Assembly: GCF_030549615.1 (NCBI RefSeq)
Contig: NZ_CP130832.1
Span: 2,356,001-2,420,000, forward strand
DNA length: 64,000 nt
From: Stenotrophomonas sp. 610A2
GTDB taxonomy: Bacteria; Pseudomonadota; Gammaproteobacteria; Xanthomonadales; Xanthomonadaceae
Reading direction: 5' to 3'
The position numbers were made by a program, and so were the translations under genes. Positions within the stretch are counted from its first letter, which is position 1. Every line of letters begins with the position of its first letter. Under the pieces are notes generated by a model. It did no database searches and was not told the DNA's origin. It was given only the letters and a program-made list of their open reading frames with translations. This document shows positions 20,450 through 29,251 of the stretch, piece by piece.

Positions 20450-21457
20450 ATGACTACCCGCAGACAGTTCCTGCAGTCGACCGCCCTGATCGGCGCATTG
20501 GGCAGTGCGGCGCCGGGCCTGCTGGCTTCGCCGGTGGCTGCAAACGGCGCGCGCGTGGTTTCAACCTGGGACTTCGGCGTAGGTGCGAACCAGGCGGCGT
20601 GGAAGGTATTGGCAGCGGGCGGCAGCGCACTGGACGCGGTTGAAGCCGGCGCTCGCTGGGCGGAAAGCGAACTCTGCAATCCAACGGTTGGCCGCTGCGG
20701 CAATCCGGATCGCGATGGCGTGTTGAGTCTGGATGCCAGCATCATGGCCGGCGATGGACGTTGCGGCTCGGTGGCGGCACTGGTCGACATCCTGCATCCG
20801 ATCTCCGTGGCCCGCGCAGTAATGGAGAAAACCCCGCACGTCATGCTGGTGGGCGAGGGGGCCCAGCAGTTCGCGGTGCAGCAGGGGTTTGAACGCCAGA
20901 ACCTGCTCACCCCAGGAGCAGAAAAAGCCTGGCGTGAATGGTTGAAGACCGAACACTACGCGCCGCAGATCAACGCCGAGCGCCGTGGTATTCCCGGTGA
21001 CAAGGACAACCACGACACACTGGGCATGATCGCCGTCGATGCCAGCGGACAGATGGCCGGCGCCTGCACCACAAGTGGCATGGCCTTCAAGATGCACGGC
21101 CGCGTTGGCGACAGCCCGATCATTGGCGCCGGCCTGTACGTGGACAACGAAGTCGGTGCCGCCACGGCGTCCGGCATGGGCGAGGAAATGATCCGCAATG
21201 CGGCTTCGTTCCTGGTGGTTGAATTGATGCGACAAGGTCGCTCACCGGCAGAAGCCTGCCGCGAGGCCATCCAGCGCGTGGTCCGCAAACGCCCGGAAGC
21301 CAGCCGCACCTTGCAGGTCTGCTTCCTGGCGATGAACCGCAATGGCGAAGTAGGCGCATATGCGCTGCACAAGGGCTTCGTCTATGCGGTCTGCGACAGC
21401 AGCAAGCAGGACGCGCTGCTTGAGTCCGCTTCGGTGTACACGAGCACGCAGGCATGA
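20450..21457 (+). CDS. Tat-exported N4-(beta-N-acetylglucosaminyl)-L-asparaginase
   Basis: Glycosylasparaginase, an Ntn-hydrolase that cuts the GlcNAc-Asn bond of N-glycoproteins. The N-terminus MTTRRQFLQSTALIGALG is a twin-arginine signal. NHDTLGMIAVD holds the autocleavage site, with the catalytic Thr after Asp. TSGMAFKMHGRVGDSPIIGAGLYV and GMGEEMIRNAASFLVVE are conserved. 335 aa from the ATG at 20450, preceded by CAGGAG. Folding before Tat export fits an enzyme that must self-cleave. The stop overlaps the cutC start by 4 bp. Confidence 0.92.
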   Translation: MTTRRQFLQSTALIGALGSAAPGLLASPVAANGARVVSTWDFGVGANQAAWKVLAAGGSALDAVEAGARWAESELCNPTVGRCGNPDRDGVLSLDASIMAGDGRCGSVAALVDILHPISVARAVMEKTPHVMLVGEGAQQFAVQQGFERQNLLTPGAEKAWREWLKTEHYAPQINAERRGIPGDKDNHDTLGMIAVDASGQMAGACTTSGMAFKMHGRVGDSPIIGAGLYVDNEVGAATASGMGEEMIRNAASFLVVELMRQGRSPAEACREAIQRVVRKRPEASRTLQVCFLAMNRNGEVGAYALHKGFVYAVCDSSKQDALLESASVYTSTQA

Positions 21458-22191
21458 GTTCGCGGTATCTGTTGGAGATCGCCTGCAATTCGGCGATGTC
21501 GGCGGTGGCCGCGCAACAGGGCGGGGCCAATCGCGTCGAACTGTTCGAGAACCTGGAGCAAGGCGGCACCACGCCTTCGTCCGGCAGTATTGCGGTGGCG
21601 CGGGATTACCTGCAGATCCCGTTGTTCGTGTTGATACGTCCGCGCCCCGGCGACTTTCACTACGGCGCACTGGAAACGGAACTCATGCTGCGCGACATCG
21701 CGCATTGCCGGCAGCTGGGCTGCGATGGCGTGGTGATTGGCGCTTTGAGTGCAGACGCTGAAATCGACATGCCGCTATGTCGTGAACTGGTCAGCGCAGC
21801 CGGGCCCATGGATATCACGTTCCACCGTGCATTCGACGCAGCCCGCGATTTGCCAACAGCGCTGGAGGAGATCGCAGATCTGGGTATCAAACGCATCCTC
21901 AGCTCCGGTGGCCGCGCCAGTGCCGCCGAAGGCAGCGCCGTGCTGTCCAGCTTGGCAGAGCAGGCTGGCTCACGCCTGGCCTTGATGGCTGGCGCGGGAC
22001 TCAGCGCCCAAAACGTCGCTGAGGTCGCCTTGAAGACTGGTTGCGTGCAGCTGCATGCCTCGGCCAAGGGGCGACAGCGGTCTGCCATGCGTTACCAGAA
22101 CCCCTGGTTGCAGGGCTTGGACAACGATTGGATTCAAACGCAAAGCACCGCGGTCGCCGCTTTGCGCGAGGCGCTGGATCAGCTGGGCTGA
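21454..22191 (+). CDS. cutC: CutC family protein
   Basis: 245-aa TIM-barrel protein of the CutC family, historically tied to copper tolerance though the direct role is disputed. LEIACNSAMSAVAAQQGGANRVELFENLEQGGTTPS at the start, VLIRPRPGDFHY, GALSADAEID, DITFHRAFDAARD and LMAGAGLS are diagnostic. It overlaps the glycosylasparaginase gene by ATGA, so it is translated from the same mRNA. In other bacteria cutC often sits beside glycan-degrading genes, consistent with this neighbourhood. Confidence 0.92.
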   Translation: MSSRYLLEIACNSAMSAVAAQQGGANRVELFENLEQGGTTPSSGSIAVARDYLQIPLFVLIRPRPGDFHYGALETELMLRDIAHCRQLGCDGVVIGALSADAEIDMPLCRELVSAAGPMDITFHRAFDAARDLPTALEEIADLGIKRILSSGGRASAAEGSAVLSSLAEQAGSRLALMAGAGLSAQNVAEVALKTGCVQLHASAKGRQRSAMRYQNPWLQGLDNDWIQTQSTAVAALREALDQLG

Positions 22192-22300
22192 TCCAGCGCA
22201 CCTTGATGTTTGCCGATTAAAGTGCCGAGTCACTTTAATAGGCGGGTAGCCCCCTCTAGAACCTTTGTGGCTGGCACTTCAAATCAGGTACGGCCAAGCG

Positions 22301-22334
22301 CGATGCCCACGGAGACGTGGGCATCGGCGTTTTT
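22301..22334 (+). terminator. Rho-independent terminator of glk-asparaginase-cutC
   Basis: Perfect 11-bp stem (CGATGCCCACG at 22301-22311 with CGTGGGCATCG at 22316-22326), GAGA loop, then GCGTTTTT. It abuts the stop codon of the convergent TonB receptor gene. Confidence 0.9.
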
Positions 22335-22336
22335 GC

Positions 22337-24490
22337 TTACCAATCGATGCGCAGATCCAGGGATGCGTTGCGAGCCTCGCCGAGCATGTCCAGGTTCCAG
22401 TATTTGCGATTGAACACATTGTTGAGGTTGCCGGTCAGCGTCGCGTCGCGACCTGCCAGCGTGGTGCGGTACTGGAAGCCGAGGTCGGTGATCGTGCGTC
22501 CCGGGATCAGGATGCGATTGGCGTCTTCGTAATACTGCTCGCCGGAGTAGCGGACCGTGCCGTGCAGGCGGAAGCCGCTGAGCAGGGCAGGGCGGTATTC
22601 GAAGTTTCCGACGTAATGCCGCGGCGCCGAACCCGCTGGACGGTTCCCGCGCAATCCGACGTTCTCCGGCGAGAGATCTTCCAGACTGGCGTCCAGCCAC
22701 AAAGCTCCCAGGCCGACATCCAGGCTGTCGGTTACACCGTAGCTGGCGATCGCTTCAAAGCCGCGATACAGGGTGAGGCCGTCCTGCACCAGATAGCGTT
22801 GGCCATCACGCCATTGGTCGATCTGAGCGCCACGTTCTACCCGGAAAGCGGCCGTGGTGAAGCCCAGCCTGCCGCTCTGGTATTTGGCGCCTATCTCGTA
22901 CTGCTTGCTGATGGTGGCGTCCAATACCTGGCCGGCGTTGGCGTAAGGCGGCTCGCTGTCAAAGCCGACGCGGCCCGCAGGTTCCAGCGACTCCACGTAG
23001 CTGCCGTAGATCGACACCGCGTCCACCGGCTTGTAGATCAAGGCAAGCGTGGGCGTCAGCGCCGAGGTGGCGTAGCGCGAATCCACGGTCGGGTCGCCAT
23101 CTTTGTCGCGCTGTTCGTAATCGACATAGCGTGCGCCGAGTATCGCCTGCAATTTTTCGCCGAAGTGCAGGGTGTCGCTGGCGAACACCGACTTCTGCCG
23201 CTCATCCGAGCTCACCGGCGCAAAACTGAAATCCGGAACGTGGTGGGAGATGAAGTCCTGGCGTTGGTAGAGGTTGCCTGAGAAGTCGTTGCTCCAGTAA
23301 AACTCATTGCTCCAACGGTCCCAACTGCGCTGCACCGCACCGCCAAACACCACTTCATGACGGATCGCACCGGTTTCGACGCTGCCGGTGACCAGCGCCT
23401 GGGCAACGCTGCTACGCAGATCGGCGCCGAAGTTGTATACGCTGCCCTCGTAATCGCCAGCTTCATTGAGCAGGTTGCCGAACATCTTGTTGGAGTAGTG
23501 CTCCCGCCGGCTGCCGCCAACGGTGAAGTCCACGTTCCAGTCCTCATTCACGCGCCACTGCAGGCCGGTGGTGGCATTGCTGGTCTTCGCACGGTAGTAG
23601 GAATTGCGAACGCGGACGTTCTCGTAGTCGTAGGTGGGGCGGGGCAGGCGGTCGCCTTCGTAGCTGTCCCAGTAGAAGTACATCGGCTCGTGCTTGAGCT
23701 TGTTGTCCTCACGCAGCAGTTCGGCGTGCCAGACCAGCGAATCGCCGATCGGCTGCTCCACTGCGATCGCAATCAACTCGCGATCAAGGCCCGCGCCGTT
23801 ATAGGCGTCGCCACCGTCCTTGGCCAGATTGACGCGGACACCGAACGAATCAGGCCCGTTCAGGCGGGTGCTGGCGTCCACACGGGCGGACCAGGCGCTG
23901 TCGTTGCGCCAACCGACTGTGGTGGAGAGCATCGGCGTGCTGGTCGGCCGCTTGGTCCGGTAGCTGATGATGCCGCCGGGCGAACCAAAGCCATACATGA
24001 AGCCACCGAGTCCCTTCAGTGCCTGCACCGACTCGACAGCTTCCAGCGGGTACTCGCCGCCCCATTTCATCAGCATCGGCACGCCATCGACGTAATGGTT
24101 GCTGACGCCGATGCCACGGATCTGGGTGCCCCACCAGGCAGTCGTTGCCGAAGGCTCGGCTGCGTAGACCGATGGATCGTTGATGAATACATCGCCCAGC
24201 GTGGTTGCGCCGCGCTTCTCGATATCTTCCTGCTCCACTACGGTCACCGAGAACGGCGTGTCCAGCAGTCGCTTGGTGCCCAGTGCGCCGGCGCTGGCAT
24301 CCAGATTGAGGTTCAAGCCCAAGCGCTCGCCCTTGACTCGAACGGTGTCGAGCTCGGTTGCATCCTTGGCAGTTTGTGCGGTGGGAACGGGTTCTGCCGT
24401 TTGTGCCTGCACGTTCAGGCAGGCGGCGGTAAGGCAGACGAACAGGGCGGAATGACGCGGGAAACGCACGCGCGAAAGACTAGGCAGCAA
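22337..24490 (-). CDS. TonB-dependent siderophore receptor
   Basis: 717-aa outer membrane receptor importing a ferric siderophore with TonB energy. A signal peptide (cleavage near NVQA-QT), a TonB-box-like segment (ELDTVRVKG), a plug domain (PFSVTVVEQEDIEKRG, TQIRGIGVSNHYVDGVP, GSPGGIISYRTKRP) and a 22-strand barrel ending in an aromatic residue (LDLRIDW). The FhuA/FecA-like TonB-siderophore subgroup is the best fit; the ligand is unknown. A Fur-like palindrome lies 77 bp upstream. No siderophore synthesis genes are nearby. Confidence 0.92.
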   Translation of the reverse strand: MLPSLSRVRFPRHSALFVCLTAACLNVQAQTAEPVPTAQTAKDATELDTVRVKGERLGLNLNLDASAGALGTKRLLDTPFSVTVVEQEDIEKRGATTLGDVFINDPSVYAAEPSATTAWWGTQIRGIGVSNHYVDGVPMLMKWGGEYPLEAVESVQALKGLGGFMYGFGSPGGIISYRTKRPTSTPMLSTTVGWRNDSAWSARVDASTRLNGPDSFGVRVNLAKDGGDAYNGAGLDRELIAIAVEQPIGDSLVWHAELLREDNKLKHEPMYFYWDSYEGDRLPRPTYDYENVRVRNSYYRAKTSNATTGLQWRVNEDWNVDFTVGGSRREHYSNKMFGNLLNEAGDYEGSVYNFGADLRSSVAQALVTGSVETGAIRHEVVFGGAVQRSWDRWSNEFYWSNDFSGNLYQRQDFISHHVPDFSFAPVSSDERQKSVFASDTLHFGEKLQAILGARYVDYEQRDKDGDPTVDSRYATSALTPTLALIYKPVDAVSIYGSYVESLEPAGRVGFDSEPPYANAGQVLDATISKQYEIGAKYQSGRLGFTTAAFRVERGAQIDQWRDGQRYLVQDGLTLYRGFEAIASYGVTDSLDVGLGALWLDASLEDLSPENVGLRGNRPAGSAPRHYVGNFEYRPALLSGFRLHGTVRYSGEQYYEDANRILIPGRTITDLGFQYRTTLAGRDATLTGNLNNVFNRKYWNLDMLGEARNASLDLRIDW

Positions 24491-24566
24491 GGAGGTGGCC
24501 TTGGCGAGGGACGTAGATTGGAGCAGGGCGGTAGCGGCCTGCCAGCAGAAGTACGGCAGCGATCCT

Positions 24567-24591
24567 ATTGCGAACGAGTCTCAATAGCAAT
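24567..24591 (-). promoter_or_regulatory. Fur-box-like palindrome upstream of the siderophore receptor
   Basis: ATTGCGAACGAG-T-CTCAATAGCAAT is a 25-bp imperfect palindrome (9 of 12 positions pair) of the type seen at Fur boxes, 77 bp before the receptor start codon. Its location before an iron-uptake gene supports the call. Confidence 0.55.
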
Positions 24592-25305
24592 ATTTCACAA
24601 AGGTGACGGAGCAGCGTCGTTTACGCGGTGAAACAGCGGCATCGCGGGGATCTGCGCTATTGAAGAGTGGATTTGTGCTGCTCCATGTCAGGTACCCGTC
24701 TCAAATAAAGTGATCCATCACTAAATTAAAGAGTCTCAGTTGTGGTTTGCTCGGGCTGAACCGGAACAGGGGGGGGCAGGGCGCTCTCAGGCTTGATATC
24801 GCACCGAACAGGACTGGTGCTGAGCTCCTCGCGGTTCCTCCTGCGCGAAGGGCAGGGGAGCAATGCATACCTGCACTCCATTGCTGTTGTGCGATGAGGG
24901 GCGCGATGCGCCAGCGCGTGATGCGAGGCGTCGCCAGTGTCTGTGAATCCCAACGAGCGCGTAGCGAAGCAGACGCCGCGACGCACGAATCGCTGCGCCG
25001 GGTTCGTAGCTTGTCCCTGTGAAAAAGCTTTCGCCGCACTTCAACGCAGGCACTCGCATCACAGAGTTCTGCCTTGCCATCGGATCTGCGGCCGTCGCTG
25101 TACGCGACTTCCAGCTGCTGTTTCAACGTGCGCCGTCTTCTGCGATCAGTCCTAGCGCTACCACATCAAGTTCTTCAACGAAGTCAGGAATCAAGCCGTT
25201 GTAGCGGCAGAAAACGCCTGCGTTTTAGGCCCTGTCCTATGTTTCCAGTCAGCTCGGGAATCAACAATGCGGCCTCCCCAAGCTGAGTTCCAGGAGTAAA
25301 ACGAA
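24592..25305. other. Gene-free stretch before the pilus operon
   Basis: About 700 bp with no convincing gene. The open frames are Arg/Ser-rich and lack ribosome sites. The end contains CAGGAGTAAAACGAA, the ribosome site of the pilin gene; the pilus promoter must lie here but no clear box was found. Confidence 0.45.
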
Positions 25306-25854
25306 ATGAAGCATCAGGTAAGTGGCATTCTGATTTTGCTGGCCGCTGTCATGGCCGCAAGCGCATCGACAAACGCCTCCAATGTCATCACCTTCAATGG
25401 TGAAGTCACTGACCAGACCTGTTCTGCGGTGATCAATGGCGGTACCGATCCGACCATCATCCTCAACAGCGTTCCGGTCTCCGACCTCAACGGCGCCGTG
25501 GGCAAGTCCGCAGGCGAAGGCGTGTTCACCATCACCTTGACCGGCTGTGCCGCGTCGGGTGCCGATGAAACCTTCACCACCTTGTTCCAGGCCACCAATC
25601 CGACCACCACCGGCAACCTGACCAACACCGCTGCCGCTGGTGCCGAGGGCGTCGCACTGCAGTTGCTCGATGCCCCGGGTGGTACTCCGGTGAACCTGGC
25701 TGGCGGCGCAGCCGTGCGTGCTGGCGAGATCCTGCTGGGTGCAGGCGAGACCACCGCTACCCACGACTACGGCGTCCGCTACATCTCCGAAGAGACCGCC
25801 GTGACCCCGGGTCCGGTCCTGGGTTCGGTCACCTACACCGTTCGCTACGAGTAA
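25306..25854 (+). CDS. Major fimbrial subunit (chaperone-usher pilin)
   Basis: 182-aa pilin. Signal peptide to about residue 24, then an Ig-like pilin domain: FNGEVTDQTCSAVI and LTGCAAS supply the conserved disulfide cysteines, and the penultimate-Tyr C-terminus (SVTYTVRYE) is the donor for the chaperone. Polymerises on the cell surface. First gene of a five-gene operon and followed by a strong hairpin that may raise its level over the downstream genes. Related in type to the S. maltophilia SMF-1 pilin, but identity is not checked. Confidence 0.9.
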   Translation: MKHQVSGILILLAAVMAASASTNASNVITFNGEVTDQTCSAVINGGTDPTIILNSVPVSDLNGAVGKSAGEGVFTITLTGCAASGADETFTTLFQATNPTTTGNLTNTAAAGAEGVALQLLDAPGGTPVNLAGGAAVRAGEILLGAGETTATHDYGVRYISEETAVTPGPVLGSVTYTVRYE

Positions 25855-25861
25855 CAGGCTT

Positions 25862-25890
25862 GGGAAGGCGACCGCAATGGTCGCCCTCCC
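25862..25890 (+). terminator. Intercistronic hairpin after the pilin gene
   Basis: GGGAAGGCGACC (25862-25873) pairs with GGTCGCCCTCCC (25879-25890) with one mismatch and a 5-nt loop; no T-run. Likely a partial terminator or mRNA stabiliser giving excess pilin. Confidence 0.55.
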
Positions 25891-25929
25891 GGGCAACGCA
25901 TTGCCAGCAATTCCACTTGAGGAAAGCAC

Positions 25930-26682
25930 ATGCACCAGAACCCTTCCCGCCGCTACATGTCCTGCACTGCAATTGCCGGCATCTTCGCGCTGTTCAACGT
26001 AGGGGTGGCCGATGCGAGTGTTGTCGTTTCAGGAACCCGCGTAATCTATCCGGCCGATGCAAAGCAGGTCACGGTGCAGCTGACCAACCAGGATGCGTTC
26101 CCCAATGCCGTGCAGGCCTGGGTGGACGTCGATAACCCGCAGTCCACGCCGGCCGACGCCGATGCTCCATTCGTGGTGACGCCTGCGGTTTCGCGCATGG
26201 CGCCAGGTGCTGGCCAGCGGATCCGCGTGATGTTTGCAGGTGCGGACATGCCGACTGATCGCGAATCGGTGTTTCATCTGAACCTGCTGCAGGTGCCGCC
26301 GATGAACACCGCCCACGCCGACCAGAACAAGGTGATGGTGCTGATGCGCAATCGCCTGAAGATGTTCTATCGGCCGTCGGGCATTGCCGGCACCCCTGCG
26401 CAGATTCCGGAGCAGTTGCGCTTCCGCATCCAGCAGTCGGGCAACAACTGGCACGTGCAGGTCGAGAACCCGACCGGCTATCACGCCTCGTTTGGCGGTG
26501 CCACGCTGAGCGTGGCCGGTGCAAGCTGGAAGCTCTCTCCTGCGATGGTGCCACCGATGGGCACCGCCCAATGGTTGCCGCTGGCAGCCACCCCGCTGCC
26601 AGCAGGGGAGGCGATGGTGAATGCACATCTGATCAATGACTATGGCGCCCGCATTGCGGTCAGCCATGCGGCGTCGCGCTAA
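25930..26682 (+). CDS. Periplasmic pilus chaperone (PapD family), first copy
   Basis: 250 aa. Signal peptide, then a two-domain Ig chaperone. GTRVIYPADAKQVTVQLTN carries the N-terminal G1 strand Arg, VFHLNLLQVPP is the alternating hydrophobic motif, and NRLKMFYRPSGI provides the Lys that anchors the pilin C-terminus. Holds pilins by donor-strand complementation and delivers them to the usher. Preceded by GAGGAAAGCAC. It overlaps the usher reading frame. Confidence 0.93.
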   Translation: MHQNPSRRYMSCTAIAGIFALFNVGVADASVVVSGTRVIYPADAKQVTVQLTNQDAFPNAVQAWVDVDNPQSTPADADAPFVVTPAVSRMAPGAGQRIRVMFAGADMPTDRESVFHLNLLQVPPMNTAHADQNKVMVLMRNRLKMFYRPSGIAGTPAQIPEQLRFRIQQSGNNWHVQVENPTGYHASFGGATLSVAGASWKLSPAMVPPMGTAQWLPLAATPLPAGEAMVNAHLINDYGARIAVSHAASR

Positions 26683-29251
26683 GACCGTGCGCATCTCTCC
26701 GCTCGCACTCGCGCTCGGTGGCGTGCTTCTGGCCGAAGGCAATATGGCCCGCGCAAATGATGCCATGTACGAGTTCGACGATCGTCTGTTGATGGGCTCC
26801 AGTCTCTCAACCGGCAATCTGCAGCGATTCAATCGCGGCGATCAGGTGGATGCTGGCCGCTATGTGGTCGATGTCTATCTCAATGACGCCTATGTCGATC
26901 GGCGTGAGCTTGAGTTCAAGGAAATGGGTGGCGGCATCCAACCCTGCCTTGATGAGACCTTCCTCCAGGACACCCTGGGTGCACGTTTGCATGCAGTCGG
27001 TCCGGCCGAAGGTGCAGAATCCGCCTGCTCGGAACTGAAGAGCCGTCTGCCGGGCGCAAGCAGCGCTTTGGACGTAGCTCGCCTTCGCCTGGATATCTCC
27101 GTGCCGCAGGCCTTGCTGATCAGCAAGCCGCGTGACCATGTCAGCCGTGACATGTGGGATGCGGGAAAGGCCATGGCATTCGCCAACTACGACTTGAATG
27201 CCAGCCGTTCTTCTGCTCATGGCATGGAATCGCATTACGCCTCGGCGGCGGTAAACGCCGGGGCAAACCTCGGCATGTGGCGTCTTCGCCACCAGTCCAA
27301 CCTCACTTATTCGAGCCGCGCGGGTCAGCAGCGCAGTGACTGGAACAGCATCCGCACCTATGCGCAGCGCTCGCTGCCCGGAATCTCCAGTGAGATGACC
27401 ATCGGCAGCAGCTATATCGAGGGCAATCTATTCGGGAACCTGAGCTATCGCGGGATCAAGATCGCATCCGACGAGCGGATGATTCCGGACTCGCAGCGCC
27501 GCTATGCGCCGGTGATTCGTGGCACGGCAACCAGCAAGTCGCGTGTGGTCATCAGCCAGAACGGCCGCAAGTTGCGTGAAGACACCATGCCGCCGGGGCC
27601 GTTCGTCATTGATGACATCAGTGGCGCTGCCTATGGCGGTGACCTGGATGTGGAAGTGCACGGTGCCGATGGCAGCGTCGGCCGCTTCAGCGTGCCATTC
27701 TCCGCTGTGCCGGAATCCGTCCGTCCTGGCTACTCGAAGTACAGCGCCACGGTGGGCGAGGCGGGAGCCAACAGCCAGTCAAAGCAGGGCTTCGCCGAGT
27801 TCACCTATCAGCGCGGGCTCAGCAATCGGCTGACGATCAACACGGGCGCACGAATTGCCGAGAACTACGTCGGCGTGTTGGCTGGTGGTGTCGTTGCGAC
27901 GCCTTATGGCGCGTTCGGTGGAAACTCGGTGTTTTCCAGCCTGCACGAGAAGGGCGCGGGAACCAAAACCGGCTACCGACTTGAACTGAACTACAGCAAG
28001 ACCTTCCAGGCCACCGATACCACGTTTACCTTGGCCGGCTACCGCTATTCGTCCAGCGGGTTCCGCGACCTCTCCGATGCGCTCGGGCAGCCGTGGCAGC
28101 AGGACGCATTCGAAGATGATGCGTGGCAGCCAGAGCGCCAGCGCAATCAACGCAACCAGTTCAGCGTGGTCATGAACCAGCGCCTCGGCAATTACGGCTC
28201 CTTGTACCTGACCGGTTCGGCAGCGGACTACTTCAATGACAGCCAGCGCGATGTGCAGTTCCAGTTCGGTTATTCCAACACCTGGCGCAGGCTGAGCTAT
28301 AGCCTGTCGTTGTCCCAGCAGCGCAACTGCACGCTGGAACGATGGGACTTCCGCTCGACGCCGCAATGCCAGCTTGGTCGCTCGCTTGGCCTGACCGTCT
28401 CGATGCCACTAGGCAGGACCTCGTCCGCTCCGGTGCTCAGCGGCATGGCAACGAGGGACACGGGCGCGGGTGGTTCCAGCTACCAATCCGTGGTCAGCGG
28501 CAGCCTGGGCGAGCGCCGGACTACCAACTACGCGGTATCCGCGGGGCAGGGTGGAAGCGCCCGCAGTCCACAGTGGAGCGGCAACCTGCAGACCCAGACT
28601 GCCATGGGCAGTTTCAGCGCGGGTGTGTCGGGCGGCTCCGCCGGGCAGCAACTCACCGCCGGCATGCGCGGCGCTTTGGTGTTGCACGGCGAAGGCCTGA
28701 CGTTCGGACCGTATCTGGGCGACAGCTTCGCCTTGGTGAAAGCAGAAGGTGCACAAGGCTCGCTTGTGCGCGGCGGGCAGGGTGCCCGCGTGAACCGCAA
28801 TGGCTTCGCGCTGATGCCTTCGTTGTCGCCGTACCGCGTCAATCGCATCGGCCTGGATCCGCAGGACATGACGGCAGATGCGGAGCTGGTGGAGACCGAG
28901 CGCACCGTGGTGCCGTCGGCAGGCGCCGCATTGCATGTGGTGTTTGAAACCCTGACGGGCACGCCGCTGATCGTTCGCGCCCGCCGCGCTGATGGCAATG
29001 TGGTGCCGCTCGGCGCCAGCGTGGCCGATGAAATGGGCGCCACGATCGGCATGGTTGGCCAGGCAGGGCTGATCTATGCGCGGGCTGCCAAGCGCACCGG
29101 GCTGCTTTCCGTGCAGTGGTCGGAAACCGCCAATGGCAGCTGCTCGGTAGCCTATGATCTGGGTGCGCAAGCTCCCGGTTCCAACGCGGCTCCTGTCATC
29201 ATCGAGGCCACCTGCCAGGGCATGTACAACTACCAAGTGGGCGCACAATGA
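26666..29251 (+). CDS. Outer membrane usher (FimD/PapC family)
   Basis: About 861 aa. Signal peptide starting MRRRAKTVRISPLALALGG (ATG 26666); an ATG at 26636 would add 10 residues and I prefer the shorter because it gives a normal signal peptide. N-terminal periplasmic domain (YEFDDRLLMGSS, YVVDVYLND), 24-strand barrel, plug region (MPPGPFVIDDISG), and C-terminal domains ending CSVAYDLGAQ. Forms the secretion pore for the pilus. The stop overlaps the adhesin start by ATGA and the start overlaps the chaperone end. Confidence 0.93.
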   Translation: MRRRAKTVRISPLALALGGVLLAEGNMARANDAMYEFDDRLLMGSSLSTGNLQRFNRGDQVDAGRYVVDVYLNDAYVDRRELEFKEMGGGIQPCLDETFLQDTLGARLHAVGPAEGAESACSELKSRLPGASSALDVARLRLDISVPQALLISKPRDHVSRDMWDAGKAMAFANYDLNASRSSAHGMESHYASAAVNAGANLGMWRLRHQSNLTYSSRAGQQRSDWNSIRTYAQRSLPGISSEMTIGSSYIEGNLFGNLSYRGIKIASDERMIPDSQRRYAPVIRGTATSKSRVVISQNGRKLREDTMPPGPFVIDDISGAAYGGDLDVEVHGADGSVGRFSVPFSAVPESVRPGYSKYSATVGEAGANSQSKQGFAEFTYQRGLSNRLTINTGARIAENYVGVLAGGVVATPYGAFGGNSVFSSLHEKGAGTKTGYRLELNYSKTFQATDTTFTLAGYRYSSSGFRDLSDALGQPWQQDAFEDDAWQPERQRNQRNQFSVVMNQRLGNYGSLYLTGSAADYFNDSQRDVQFQFGYSNTWRRLSYSLSLSQQRNCTLERWDFRSTPQCQLGRSLGLTVSMPLGRTSSAPVLSGMATRDTGAGGSSYQSVVSGSLGERRTTNYAVSAGQGGSARSPQWSGNLQTQTAMGSFSAGVSGGSAGQQLTAGMRGALVLHGEGLTFGPYLGDSFALVKAEGAQGSLVRGGQGARVNRNGFALMPSLSPYRVNRIGLDPQDMTADAELVETERTVVPSAGAALHVVFETLTGTPLIVRARRADGNVVPLGASVADEMGATIGMVGQAGLIYARAAKRTGLLSVQWSETANGSCSVAYDLGAQAPGSNAAPVIIEATCQGMYNYQVGAQ

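Noticed and set aside
19306..20910. A 534-codon open frame antisense to glk and the asparaginase gene
   Set aside because: Shadow frame across two well-identified genes.
24701..25126. A 141-codon minus-strand frame before the pilus operon
   Set aside because: Arg/Ser/Ala-rich with no ribosome site and no coherent domain.
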